This document shows, one piece after another, positions 17,127 to 25,503 of a stretch of 49,066 nt of DNA. Source of the stretch: Burkholderiales bacterium (GTDB lineage: Bacteria > Pseudomonadota > Gammaproteobacteria > Burkholderiales > Burkholderiaceae). Position 1 is the first letter of the stretch. Every line of letters begins with the position of its first letter. The stretch covers positions 1 to 49,066 of the forward strand of contig JAMFSK010000151.1 in the NCBI GenBank assembly GCA_026225235.1, read 5' to 3'. Both the position numbers and the translations under genes were made by a program. A model generated the notes under the pieces. The model made no database searches. It saw only the letters and a list, made by a program, of their open reading frames with translations, and was not told where the DNA came from.

Positions 17127-17282
17127 CGCGGGCGTATCCGGTGACGTGTGCAGGGTGCCGCGTCGCCGGGCGTTTTCCGCTCGTCGTAGGTTGTTCATCA
17201 GGGATTTGTATCAGGGCATTCGCTAGGGAATGCAGCTCACTTGGCGGCTTGGGTGGTGCACATTTCCCGTTTTTTCCTTGGC

Positions 17283-17483
17283 CATGACCTCTCGTATCGA
17301 TATCGAATCCAGGCCGAAATTGCCCGCCTCGAACGTACTCGGGTCACCCGGCTTATCGCGACGATCATTGAGTTGGGACGAATGCCGAAATAGTGCGATC
17401 TACAAGGCGATCACCGTAACTGTTCGAGCACGGTCGCGCACGTACTCGAGGCTGTCATCGAAGGTGCATCGTCGTGTGCTTGG
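17283..17483 (+). pseudogene. Possible remnant of a CsoR/RcnR-type metal sensor
   Basis: One forward frame reads HDLSYRYRIQAEIARLERTR, then LIATIIELGRMPK, a TAG stop at 17391, then CDLQGDHRNC and VAHVLEAVIEGASSC. The pattern I-x2-RL-x-R, II-x2-GR, CDL resembles the three-helix CsoR/RcnR family. The position just upstream of a truncated cation diffusion facilitator fits a metal-resistance locus such as dmeRF. The similarity is weak, the frame is interrupted and no clear start is visible. Confidence 0.3.
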
Positions 17484-17924
17484 CATCAGTCGAAGGGATC
17501 GCAGCCGACTTTTCGAGTACTTATAAAGTCTAAACGATGGGTCGCTGCACAGACACGAAAGCGTGTCAAAACGATGCCGTGGATACCGGGACTAACCCTG
17601 GACTCCGCACGGGCGCTCAGTATGCTGGCGTGGTCCACGGCCAGGGGATGGGTCAAGTCAGCGCGCTGGGAGTTAGAGACGATGTATCGATCGCGAAGAC
17701 AATGGCGGAGGCAACAAGAAAATGCGTCCCGATTGTCAGGGAGATGTAGAGGCCCGTCGGTGAGGCTCGTGAGACAACTCGATCGCATCTGGACGCCGCA
17801 AATGAAGCGAAAGCTCGTACACTTCGAGGCTCATGGCTCTCGCGATTTCAGCGCAGCTTTAACCGAACGTTTTCCGGTGATCGCGGCTTCTGAGCTAATG
17901 GGCCTCCCAATACGCTCACACAAT

Positions 17925-18362
17925 GCAGATGACGCAGCGACCCGGGACCATATATTCCGATCGGCATACGTCCACGTCATAGCTGACGCGGCGGTATCCG
18001 TGCTGGCGATTATGGGCCTTGTGCTGGCTCGCGCATTCGGCTGGTCGTGGAAAAACCCGTTGGCCGGCGTCATTGGGGCGCTGGTCATGGCGAACTGGTT
18101 CTACGGTTTGATGCGCGATACTGGCGCGATTCTGCTCGATGCGAGTCCCGGCCGCCGCATGGCGGAGAAGGTGCGTCACGCGATCGAGGATCGTGGCGAC
18201 GAGGTTGTCGACCTGCATGTGTGGCGGGTGGGTCCCGGCCATATGAGGGCCGTCGCGTCGGTGGCGACTAGCGAGTCCCAGGAGGGCTCTCACTTCTATC
18301 ATTTGGTGCTCGAGCGCTTCAAGGGTCTTTCGCACGTCACCATTGAAGTGCAACCCGCTTAG
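17925..18362 (+). pseudogene. dmeF: C-terminal half of a cation diffusion facilitator (DmeF-like)
   Basis: From about FRSAYVHVIADAAVSVLAI onward the frame matches DmeF-type CDF transporters that export cobalt, nickel or zinc by proton antiport. The membrane helix carries the HxxxD metal site (HVIAD). It is followed by NPLAGVIGALVMANWFYGLM, RDTGAILLDASPGRRMAEKVRHA, and the cytoplasmic domain DLHVWRVGPGHMRAV ending GLSHVTIEVQPA. The first four helices and the His-rich loop are missing. The upstream part of the same open frame (from 17574) has no family character. A degenerate metal-sensor-like stretch lies 450 bp upstream. It is unlikely to transport. Confidence 0.75.
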
Positions 18363-18467
18363 GCCCCGCCGACTCATGGCACTCAAGTCCCCGTGTATTG
18401 ATGTGTGCGCCTTCGACGGCAAGACGACAGCGTTGCAACCTTGTGTGTGCGCTAGGCCATTACCGAT

Positions 18468-19115
18468 CTAGTGTGCCTCAGCCATCCATTTGAGCGTGGC
18501 CAGCCACAGATCGTGGCCTCGATGCATCAAGCCCTCGTCGGTTTGCCGAAGGTGCGCGGCGTCCGGACCCTTGCCGACCTCATCCGTGACAACGCGGCAT
18601 GAGTTACCTTCGGGTGTCAGGTACCACGTGTGATAAAAGGTCGGCGCGGCGCCGGGTGCATACCCATACCAGCCGATCCGGCTATCAGGGACGAATTCGT
18701 TGACCTTGCTTTCGAGCGGCAGGCCGAATGTGGTCCAACGGAAAATTGTTTCGCGCGTGAGCACAGAAGTGCCGTTCAGGATCCGTACATCCTTTGAGTT
18801 CGGATACCAGGTAGGCCATTGCGTGGCGTCGATGATCTTCGACCACACGCGTTCGCACGGTGCATGAATGACGAGTTCATTGTGCGAGAAGAGATCGGCC
18901 TGAGAGGGATCGAACCCTTCCGGCCAGTGAATCTCGGGCGAGCGGTTGGCCAGATCGGTTTTCATCGTCATAAGGGCTCCTTGTGCGGGTTGGATTTGAA
19001 CGTGTCCTGAGCTCTGGCTCGAGGCGGATGCTGTAACGAGGGTCAAGCTGGTGGCTAGGCCGGCGATGGCTGCATATGCGAATGCGCGCCTACATTTTGT
19101 CGCGAAGTAAGTCAT
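18468..19115 (-). CDS. Exported SRPBCC (polyketide cyclase-like) protein
   Basis: The 215-residue protein starts at ATG 19115. A signal peptide (FATKCRRAFAYAAIAGLATS, cleaved near ASASSQ) precedes an SRPBCC/START-like domain at about 75-210. This is recognised by the ELVIHAPCERVWSKIIDATQWPTWY opening, which is typical of polyketide cyclase/dehydratase-type lipid-binding folds, then SKVNEFVPDSRIGWYGYAPG and FYHTWYLTPEGNSCRVVTDE. The fold makes a hydrophobic pocket; the ligand is unknown. An in-frame ATG just before KTDLANRSPEIHWP could give a cytoplasmic form. A 15-bp palindrome lies about 190 bp upstream. Confidence 0.85.
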   Translation of the reverse strand: MTYFATKCRRAFAYAAIAGLATSLTLVTASASSQSSGHVQIQPAQGALMTMKTDLANRSPEIHWPEGFDPSQADLFSHNELVIHAPCERVWSKIIDATQWPTWYPNSKDVRILNGTSVLTRETIFRWTTFGLPLESKVNEFVPDSRIGWYGYAPGAAPTFYHTWYLTPEGNSCRVVTDEVGKGPDAAHLRQTDEGLMHRGHDLWLATLKWMAEAH

Positions 19116-19300
19116 GTCGTTTCCGTGATCGAAGAGCTGCAATGCCGATTTCGCTTGGCGAGGCGAAGTCGGCGTTTCGCCGGCTAAGCTGTGAGTGGGC
19201 TCTTGCCAATTACCTGCGAGTTTTTGCTGCGGCTTTGCTGACGGAAGTGAGAATAGCGCCGGACATTAAATTACGGAAGCGTATCAATGGCATATAGGAA

Positions 19301-19315
19301 ATGACAAATTGTCAT
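19301..19315. promoter_or_regulatory. 15-bp palindrome upstream of the SRPBCC gene
   Basis: ATGACAA-A-TTGTCAT is a perfect inverted repeat, the size of a dimeric repressor operator (TetR- or MarR-like). It lies between the reverse SRPBCC gene (start 19115) and a forward frame (start 19505). No regulator gene is adjacent. Confidence 0.45.
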
Positions 19316-19504
19316 GAATATGGCCTCACAATATTAAGCGAAAGAGCGCCCAAGCTTAGGGGATACGCAGTGTGATTTCGGCTAGCGTTATACCGGAAAG
19401 GGAAGATGTTCATGAATCGCCGAGGTGACGACGTCTAAATATGTGCGCTGGGCGATACCTGACTGAGGAGCAGTCACGTGCACGATTGCAGGCGGCGGGG
19501 CTCA

Positions 19505-20056
19505 ATGGCCACATCTGTGCAAAGTCCCTTGAAGACGCTTTTTGAAGCGGTAGCCTCGGGTTGGCTTGTGCTGCCACGGCAGGATGGTTCGACGCTCCAA
19601 GTCGGGCGTTCCTTCTCCAGAACAATCGTGACCAAGGCCGTCTTACGTTCGAATTTCTCCGCCCTTGTCTACATCGAAGCGTGGGCGCAAGCGGTCGGCG
19701 AGGACTACACGGTGTTAGCCAAGGCTTATCCGACGCTATCGGCGTGCGCTGGAAATGTGCTCGAGGGTGATGAAAGACGTCTGAGCGAGGCAGCGTTCTT
19801 GGGCGATCTCGCGGGCGACTTGTCGGAGGCGAAGGCCACGGTGCTCTATGCGGTACGGGAGCCATCTAAAAGGCCCTGCTCACGGGCAGAACTACCCGGG
19901 CGGCGTCGCAGACACAAGCCGAGTGTCTATGCCGTATCGACGGAAGATCGGGCGATCGATCCCGATCCCGAGCGCATGGCCGAGCGAATCGGCTTCGAGA
20001 CCATCGCAGTGAAGGCGAGTTTGAACGCCCGCCGAGTAGCACCGTTCGCGCGTTAG
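19505..20056 (+). CDS. Unidentified protein, C-terminal part doubtful
   Basis: The first 120 residues look like real protein: SPLKTLFEAVASGWLVLP, RSFSRTIVTKAVLRSNFSAL, VYIEAWAQAVGEDYTVLAKA and RRLSEAAFLGDLAGDLSEAK. These suggest an amphipathic helical domain, and the reverse strand gives only Arg/Pro/Ser-rich noise, as expected opposite a gene. After about residue 120 (PSKRPCSRAELPGRRRRH) the composition becomes basic and the frame overlaps a transposase-like gene on the other strand, so the true 3' end may be lost. I do not recognise the family. Confidence 0.4.
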   Translation: MATSVQSPLKTLFEAVASGWLVLPRQDGSTLQVGRSFSRTIVTKAVLRSNFSALVYIEAWAQAVGEDYTVLAKAYPTLSACAGNVLEGDERRLSEAAFLGDLAGDLSEAKATVLYAVREPSKRPCSRAELPGRRRRHKPSVYAVSTEDRAIDPDPERMAERIGFETIAVKASLNARRVAPFAR

Positions 20057-20346
20057 ACGCCGGCCGGCCGAGCGGACGAACTGAGATGGATTTGCGCGGT
20101 CAGCAGCCTTTCTACTTCTTCGAGGCGCCCGTCTTTTCGCCATTGCAGGAATTTCAGGTAGCAGGTGTGCTGAGGCGGATATTCCGCAGGGAGGTGGAGC
20201 CAGCGCTCGTGAGAATTTCGAATCCAAAGAATCGCGGCCAAAATGGCGCGTGGGTCCGATGGAGGGCGCCCTAGCGCCTTACCTGCAATGGCGGGCGAGA
20301 ACAGATGTCTAACGATGTTCCATTCCGAGTCTGTGATTGCAGGCAT
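20053..20346 (-). CDS. IS5-type transposase N-terminal domain (DUF4096), partial
   Basis: The 97-residue protein corresponds to the DNA-binding N-terminal domain of IS5-family transposases: ITDSEWNIVRHLF, GRPPSDPRAILAAILWI, WLHLPAEYPPQHTCY and FLQWRKDGRLEEVERLL. The DDE catalytic part is absent. Stand-alone proteins of this kind occur in Burkholderia genomes, so it may be either a truncated element or a domesticated DNA-binding protein. No terminal inverted repeats are evident. The ATG lies 90 bp from a perfect 18-bp palindrome. Confidence 0.7.
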   Translation of the reverse strand: MPAITDSEWNIVRHLFSPAIAGKALGRPPSDPRAILAAILWIRNSHERWLHLPAEYPPQHTCYLKFLQWRKDGRLEEVERLLTAQIHLSSSARPAGV

Positions 20347-20444
20347 GTCTCTTTCCTGAGGTAATGCGAAGCCCGTCGAAATTTCAACGTCATCTTGATA
20401 TGACAGTGGCTCTGTTTGAGTTATCGTAAGACAAATGATTCCAC

Positions 20445-20462
20445 TAATAGTTGTAACTATTA
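20445..20462. repeat. Perfect 18-bp palindrome
   Basis: TAATAGTT-GT-AACTATTA. It overlaps the stop codon of the reverse 77-residue frame and lies 99 bp upstream of the DUF4096 start. It could be an operator for the latter or an AT-rich hairpin after the former. Confidence 0.45.
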
Positions 20463-20693
20463 AAATTCAATTGTGATCATTTTCGTATGCGTCGCTTGTT
20501 CATTAATCGGCGCCCGTTTTCGATTTTCGGGCGCCTGAAGGCCCTTGACGGTGAGTCGGTATTGCAGGCGTCTCGGGCTTTTGTAGTCCAGGAGGTCCGC
20601 TTTCGGATCCGCTTTGCTACTGGCCCTGCCATTCAGAAAAACGCGCATGTCATCTAAGTTGAAGGCGCCGTAAAAAAATCTCATTTTTGCCAT
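20460..20693 (-). CDS. Small hypothetical protein
   Basis: A 77-residue frame, MAKMRFFYGAFNLDDMRVFL, then LLDYKSPRRLQYRLTVKGLQ, reads like a compact alpha/beta protein and has plausible codon use, but no strong ribosome binding site. I recognise no family. Inside the gene, GGCGCCCG and CGGGCGCC form a perfect 8-bp inverted repeat (20509-20516 and 20528-20535) that could fold in the transcript. Confidence 0.4.
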   Translation of the reverse strand: MAKMRFFYGAFNLDDMRVFLNGRASSKADPKADLLDYKSPRRLQYRLTVKGLQAPENRKRAPINEQATHTKMITIEF

Positions 20694-20908
20694 TTAGGTC
20701 GCGGCGCGATAAATATCTGTCCCGATGGAGTAGACTGATAATCTGCTGTTAAACGCAAGAGAAGCGCCTCCAGGCATATGCATTTCGCCGAGCCGGCTTT
20801 TGGGAGACCTCGAATAATGATTGTTCAGATTGCTTATTCGTTGTCACTCGCAATGCGATCGACCTAGCGCCATGGTCGATCGTCGATTTCGAGCGCGCGC
20901 GTGGAGTC

Positions 20909-22807
20909 ATGATGACTGCGCCTGATCAACATTTTTCCAGCGCCAAACCGGCGGTCGGGGAAACGACGGGCGCGTCTTCCAACGCCTTCGAACACACCCT
21001 TCTGCGAGCGCTTGCCGAGAACGTACCCCATCGCATCTATGCGAAGGATATGCAGGGCCGATTTATCTTCGCTAACGGTGCCGTGGCGCAGGGTATGGGT
21101 GTGTCCGACCCTGCAGAACTGCTCGGTAAGACTGACTTCGACTTTTATCCGTTCGAACTTGCGAGCGAGTACAACCGGCAGGAACAGGAGGTCCTCAGGC
21201 ACGGGCGCTCGCTCCTCAATCAAGAAGAACATGCCCGATACCTGCTACTCGAAGAGGAAGCCTGGCTGGTCACGACCAAGGTAGCGGTGCGTGACGATGC
21301 TGGTCGCGTCGTCGGATTGGTGGGCATCAACTACGATATCACCACACAGAAGGCCGCGGAGTTGGCGCTGCAGGCTGCTCACGCGCACGCGGCGGAGACG
21401 GCATTCCGGCTGCAGGGCACTGTCGCACGACTCGCCCTCGAAGTGAAAGAGCGGCAACGCTTTGAACAGGAACTGCGGCATCGGGTGATGCACGATGGCC
21501 TCACCGGCCTGCCAAACCGCGCGCTCTTGATGGACCGGATCGAACAAGCGATCGAGCGCGCCCGACGCCACGATGACTCGCTTACGCTATTGTTCCTCGA
21601 TCTCGACCGGTTCAAGCTCGTCAACGACAGCCTCGGCCATGCCGCCGGCGACGAGTTGCTGCGCGTCGTGACGCGGCGGATCGGCCGCTTGGTGAGCTCA
21701 GGCGACACGTTCGCCCGCCTCAGCGGCGACGAGTTTGTGCTGTTGCTCACCAATCCCATGGCCGCCGACGGACTCACGGATTTGACCAACCACCTCTTCC
21801 GAGTCGTGGCCAAGCCCGTGTTCGTTGCCGAGCGCGAAGTGTCCGTCACGTGCAGCCTGGGTTACTGTATCTATCCGCAGGACGGCGCCGACGCGACTAC
21901 GTTGGTCAAGCGTGCCGACGCCGCGATGTACGTCGCCAAAAAAGACGGAGGAAACCGGGTGCGACGCTACACGTCCGAACTGAGCGCGCCCGCCGACGAG
22001 CGACTGGAGGTCGAGACCCAATTGAAGGATGCACTCCTACGCGGCGAGTTCCTGTTGCACTACCAGCCGCAGATTGAGATTGCCAGTGGGCGCATCGTCG
22101 GGGTAGAAGCGCTGGTGCGCTGGCTGCATCCGGTGCGCGGCTTGGTACCCCCGATTCAGTTCATCCCACTCGCCGAAGAGTCGGGGCTTATCGAGCCGAT
22201 TGGCGAATGGGTGCTACGTACCGCTTGCGCGCAGGCGGCAGCGTGGCAGCGCAGCGGATTGCCGGCTCTGCGCATGGGTATTAACGTCTCGGCACGCCAG
22301 TTCCACAATCCCGCACTGGAGTCTCTGGTTGCACAGGCGCTCATCGAGCATGGCCTTGCCCCCGAACAGCTGGAACTGGAGATTACCGAGAGCCTGTCAA
22401 TGAAGGACCCCGAGGAGAGTATCCGCATCCTGGCTAGCTTCAAGGCGCTTGGAATCGGCATCGCGATCGACGACTTCGGCACCGGCTACTCCAACCTCGC
22501 TTACTTGCGCCGATTTCCCGTGCGTCGCATCAAGCTGGATCGCTCGTTCGTCAGCGAGCTGGGTTCGCAGTCGAGCAGCCGCGCCATCGTCGAGGCCATG
22601 GTCGCGATGGCTCATAAACTCGATCTGCAGGTCATTGCCGAGGGAGTCGAGACCTCAGAGCAGCGTGATCAACTGCTTCGCTATGGCTGCGACGAGCTGC
22701 AGGGCTACTGGTTCTCGCGGCCTGTCGATGCAGCCACGTGCGAGGCTCTGCTGCAAAGGCAATCTGAATATGGGCGTGGTTCATACGTTGACGCCCCAAT
22801 TTGCTAA
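20909..22807 (+). CDS. PAS-GGDEF-EAL cyclic-di-GMP enzyme
   Basis: The 632-residue protein is cytoplasmic, with no membrane helix. It has a PAS domain at about 27-150 (HRIYAKDMQGRFIFANGAVA, DFDFYPFELA) with a PAC-like end (GLVGINYDIT), a linker helix, GGDEF at about 187-355 and EAL at about 365-620. The cyclase signature is SGDEF (272-276) with the upstream FLDLDRFK. The RxxD inhibitory site is absent (SSGD). The phosphodiesterase motifs look intact: EAL at 400-402, EITES at 491, DDFGTGYSNL at 521 and KLDRSFV, then IAEGVET. It should degrade, and may also make, c-di-GMP in response to a PAS signal. GGAG precedes the double ATG. It is convergent with the LysR gene downstream. Confidence 0.95.
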   Translation: MMTAPDQHFSSAKPAVGETTGASSNAFEHTLLRALAENVPHRIYAKDMQGRFIFANGAVAQGMGVSDPAELLGKTDFDFYPFELASEYNRQEQEVLRHGRSLLNQEEHARYLLLEEEAWLVTTKVAVRDDAGRVVGLVGINYDITTQKAAELALQAAHAHAAETAFRLQGTVARLALEVKERQRFEQELRHRVMHDGLTGLPNRALLMDRIEQAIERARRHDDSLTLLFLDLDRFKLVNDSLGHAAGDELLRVVTRRIGRLVSSGDTFARLSGDEFVLLLTNPMAADGLTDLTNHLFRVVAKPVFVAEREVSVTCSLGYCIYPQDGADATTLVKRADAAMYVAKKDGGNRVRRYTSELSAPADERLEVETQLKDALLRGEFLLHYQPQIEIASGRIVGVEALVRWLHPVRGLVPPIQFIPLAEESGLIEPIGEWVLRTACAQAAAWQRSGLPALRMGINVSARQFHNPALESLVAQALIEHGLAPEQLELEITESLSMKDPEESIRILASFKALGIGIAIDDFGTGYSNLAYLRRFPVRRIKLDRSFVSELGSQSSSRAIVEAMVAMAHKLDLQVIAEGVETSEQRDQLLRYGCDELQGYWFSRPVDAATCEALLQRQSEYGRGSYVDAPIC

Positions 22808-22832
22808 GCGCCTCACTGGTTGAGTGTTGTAC

Positions 22833-23714
22833 TCAAACACGCTGAGAAAGCATCGTCGCAAAGAAATCTGTTATCAGCCGCACGCGGACCGGTACAAACC
22901 TACGCTTTGGCCAGATGAGGCTGACGTCTCTGGCTTCACTCATAAACTGGTCGAGCACGGTAATGATGTCTGGATGCCTGAGTTCGCCGACCAACGACGC
23001 GCGGGAAAACATGCCAATGCCCACGCCGGCAAACATCCCGGAGAGAATCGTCTCCATGCTATTAGATGAAAGATTGCCGCTCACTGGCACGCTGAATTCT
23101 CCTTTTGGGCCGACAAAGGCCCAATCCGTCATCTCGTTGTAGACAAGACAATTGTGATTGACCAGATCCTCCGGCACGGTGGGTGCTCCGTGTCGATCAA
23201 AATAACGGCGAGACCCGACACATACCAATGAAGTGCTCGTCACTCGTTTCACCACCGCATCCGGATCGTGCACTGGACCGACTCTAATCGCTAAATCGAT
23301 CCCGTCCGCAAGCAAATCCCGGACGCTGTCCGTAAGACCCAGATCCAACTTGATCTTCGGATGAAGTGACAACAATTGGGGGATGAGCGGAAGGACATGA
23401 AGTCGGCCGAATGTAGAGGGTGCGGCGATCCTGACGAGACCGGAGACTTCCAGAGTGCTGCTGGTGAGCTCCGCGTCCGCTTCGTCCATTTCCTCAAGAA
23501 GCGGCCTGATACGGTCATAGTACTTTCGCCCTTGATCGGTCAGCGTCACGCTGCGCGTGCTCCTATTGAATAGCAGCACACCGAGCCGCTTCTCCAATGC
23601 ACTGATGGATTTGCTCATTCCAGACTGCGAGTCGCCAAGACGGCGCGCGGCGGCGGAAAAACCACCCGCTTCTGCGACCGTGAGAAAAGCGCTCAACTCA
23701 TGAAATCGATCCAT
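22833..23714 (-). CDS. LysR-family transcriptional regulator
   Basis: The 293-residue protein has an N-terminal helix-turn-helix (FLTVAEAGGFSAAARRLGDSQSGMSKSI), the LFNRSTRSVTLTDQG wing and an effector domain (LGLTDSVRDLLADGIDLAIRVG). The DGIDLAIR segment places it in the same broad subgroup as the other LysR protein of this window. It is divergent from the SDR gene at 24069. The 354-bp spacer contains an inverted repeat of LysR-box type (T-N11-A) 83-101 bp upstream of this start. Self-control and control of the SDR are inferred. Confidence 0.93.
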   Translation of the reverse strand: MDRFHELSAFLTVAEAGGFSAAARRLGDSQSGMSKSISALEKRLGVLLFNRSTRSVTLTDQGRKYYDRIRPLLEEMDEADAELTSSTLEVSGLVRIAAPSTFGRLHVLPLIPQLLSLHPKIKLDLGLTDSVRDLLADGIDLAIRVGPVHDPDAVVKRVTSTSLVCVGSRRYFDRHGAPTVPEDLVNHNCLVYNEMTDWAFVGPKGEFSVPVSGNLSSNSMETILSGMFAGVGIGMFSRASLVGELRHPDIITVLDQFMSEARDVSLIWPKRRFVPVRVRLITDFFATMLSQRV

Positions 23715-23796
23715 TGCGTTTCCTTGGCGAGCTCAGCGCGGCTCGCATGAACCCTGTCAGAAATTGGCTGCGACACCTCCGCAGCGGCATAACGAT

Positions 23797-23815
23797 CTAT
23801 TCTTTTTGAGAATAG
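23797..23815. promoter_or_regulatory. LysR-box-type inverted repeat
   Basis: CTATTCT-TTTTG-AGAATAG is a perfect 7-bp inverted repeat of 19 bp and fits the LysR T-N11-A pattern. It lies between the divergent LysR and SDR genes, closer to the regulator, where LysR recognition sites for autorepression usually sit. The rest of the spacer (23715-24068) shows no gene. Confidence 0.6.
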
Positions 23816-24068
23816 TCCCTATGAAATATTCACCAATTATCAATCGTAGAGAATCAAATTAGTATCGATATGTTCCTGATCGACCGGTCGGACAGTGGCG
23901 CTAGCGAGAGTTACAACGGGTGTGAACGAAACAAGGCGTCACATCGGCCCAGAGCCCTTTCGCATCTTGAAACCTTGTGGAACGAACGCCGCTGATCGAG
24001 TTTTGGCCGCTATGTAGCGGCGATTCCTCAGTCGCCAGCGAAACTACTGATCAAATAGGACTAGAGCT

Positions 24069-24842
24069 ATGAGCACAGCAACGAATGATCGTGAACAATC
24101 GTCAACGCCCTCACAAAGCCTCTCAGGAAAAAAGGTGGTGGTGGTCGGCGGAAAAACGGGAATTGGCCTTGGAATTGCACATGCGGCGTATGCAGCGGGC
24201 GCATCCGTGACGGTGGCTAGCCGGCGCATCACGTCGGTGGAGGAACGTCCAGATTTGGCTGATTTCGAGCAGGTGACCTTGGATATTTGCGATGAGGCAG
24301 CAGTGAGAGAGGCCTTTGACAGCATAGGACCATTCGACCATCTTGCCGTCACGGCAGGGCCCGACTTGGGGACCTGGGGGACTTTCATGGACGACGATAT
24401 GCGCGGCGTTCGAAGCTATATCGAAAATAAGTTCCTGGGCAGTTGGGCTTGTGCGCGTCATGGAGCGCCCCATCTGAGAGCAGGCGGCTCGATTACCTTC
24501 CTTACAGGTGGCACGGGAGCGCGGCCGAAACTCGGCTTCAGCGCTGTCACGTCGGCGTTTGTCGCCGTGGAGTCCTTATCGGGCTCACTCGCACTCGAAC
24601 TGGCTCCTACCCGTGTTAACACGATACGTCCCGGCTATGTCGACACAGACTTGTGGCGCGTTATGTCCGATAACGAGCGCGAGGCTTTGAGAGCAAGAGT
24701 ACGTGAGACCTTTCCGGCGCGACACGCGGGCACGGCGGATGATATTGGACACGCCGCGCTGTTCCTGATGACCAACCCTTATGTAACCGGAACCGTCATC
24801 GAGGTATCCGGAGGTGAGAACCTGGTTCCGAGCGTTTTCTGA
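24069..24842 (+). CDS. Atypical SDR-family protein lacking the catalytic Tyr/Lys
   Basis: The 257-residue Rossmann-fold protein has a cofactor motif VVVGGKTGIGLGIA and an Arg-Arg after the second strand (SRR) suggesting NADP. It also has TAGPDLG, the SITFLTGGTG strand, and the C-terminal IRPGYVDTDLW typical of classical SDRs. In the stretch where SDRs have YxxxK, this protein reads GFSAVTSAFVAVESL: aligning the following helix puts Val/Thr and Phe at the Tyr and Lys positions. It may use a different mechanism or be a binding protein. It is divergent from a LysR gene, which probably controls it. The preceding ATG context (ACTAGAGCTATG) has a weak ribosome binding site. Confidence 0.85.
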   Translation: MSTATNDREQSSTPSQSLSGKKVVVVGGKTGIGLGIAHAAYAAGASVTVASRRITSVEERPDLADFEQVTLDICDEAAVREAFDSIGPFDHLAVTAGPDLGTWGTFMDDDMRGVRSYIENKFLGSWACARHGAPHLRAGGSITFLTGGTGARPKLGFSAVTSAFVAVESLSGSLALELAPTRVNTIRPGYVDTDLWRVMSDNEREALRARVRETFPARHAGTADDIGHAALFLMTNPYVTGTVIEVSGGENLVPSVF

Positions 24843-24887
24843 GGAGCACCACGGCCTCTTTAGGGCTGTTAAACGAGGATTTCCGGG

Positions 24888-25135
24888 TTAAGATTTGAAG
24901 GAGGCTGTGCAAAGCCCGAAGGCATCGATTTCGGAGGCGATCACTACATCGCTTGACGGACGAATCGATGCCGTGGCTTTCGGCAGCACGCAGTCGCTCG
25001 CCGTGCAGTGGACCGGCTCTTCGTCGCCATCGACGAAGAGCCAACATGTGCCAGAAAGGATCATGTAGCAGCGTTGACCGTGTAACGCCCGTAGCCCAAC
25101 GACCACTGGCTACCCGCATCAAGGCCTTGAAACAT
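24888..25135 (-). pseudogene. Remnant of an AraC-type regulator cupin domain
   Basis: Reading between two frames on the reverse strand gives MFQGLDAGSQWSLGYG followed by HGQRCYMILSGTCWLFVDGD and DCVLPKATASIRPSSDV. This is the pattern of the N-terminal cupin of AraC-family regulators (C-Y-x-I-L-x-G, W-L-x-V-D-G, D-C-V-L-P). A frameshift lies near 25085-25100 and the DNA-binding domain is missing. It is probably the leftover of a regulator once linked to the adjacent SDR locus. Confidence 0.55.
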
Positions 25136-25503
25136 TTAGCTCTGCGACCCCATCGATAGCGAATAGGGTCGCTTTGCCGGATACCGGGAGACATTCGCTC
25201 GGATAATTCGACCCGCCGCTTTGGTCGAAGAGACGGCATCTGCGTTAGCACTCGAACGACCGCATTTGTGAGGCCGCTGCCGCCGCGAGCGCTCGCCGGA
25301 CAGCGACGACCTGAAACGAACGGCGTCGGTTTCCGGCTGGCAGTCTAGGCTATCTGCTACAGATCGTTTCGCGCTCCTTTTCATATTTACTGTACTGTCT
25401 GCATCTCGACTTTCCTTTGTAAAGTTTCGCATCGGCTTGCCGATATCCCTATCAGCGAAGGTGACGAGCCATCGCGGCATCGGACGGTAACAACGCACGG
25501 TGC
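25136..25503. other. Spacer upstream of the diguanylate cyclase, no supported gene
   Basis: Reverse frames here are Arg/Ser/Pro-rich and look non-coding. The stretch at 25378-25398 is AT-richer (CATATTTACTGTACTGTCT) and may hold the promoter of the downstream cyclase, without clear boxes. Confidence 0.4.

Noticed and set aside
17216..17233. Small inverted repeat GCATTC-N6-GAATGC after the NmrA-like gene
   Set aside because: Only a 6-bp stem, no T-tract and no gene positioned to use it as an operator. Not enough to call a terminator.
20509..20535. GGCGCCCG ... CGGGCGCC hairpin as a terminator
   Set aside because: It lies inside the small reverse frame rather than after it. If that frame is not real, the hairpin could be reconsidered.
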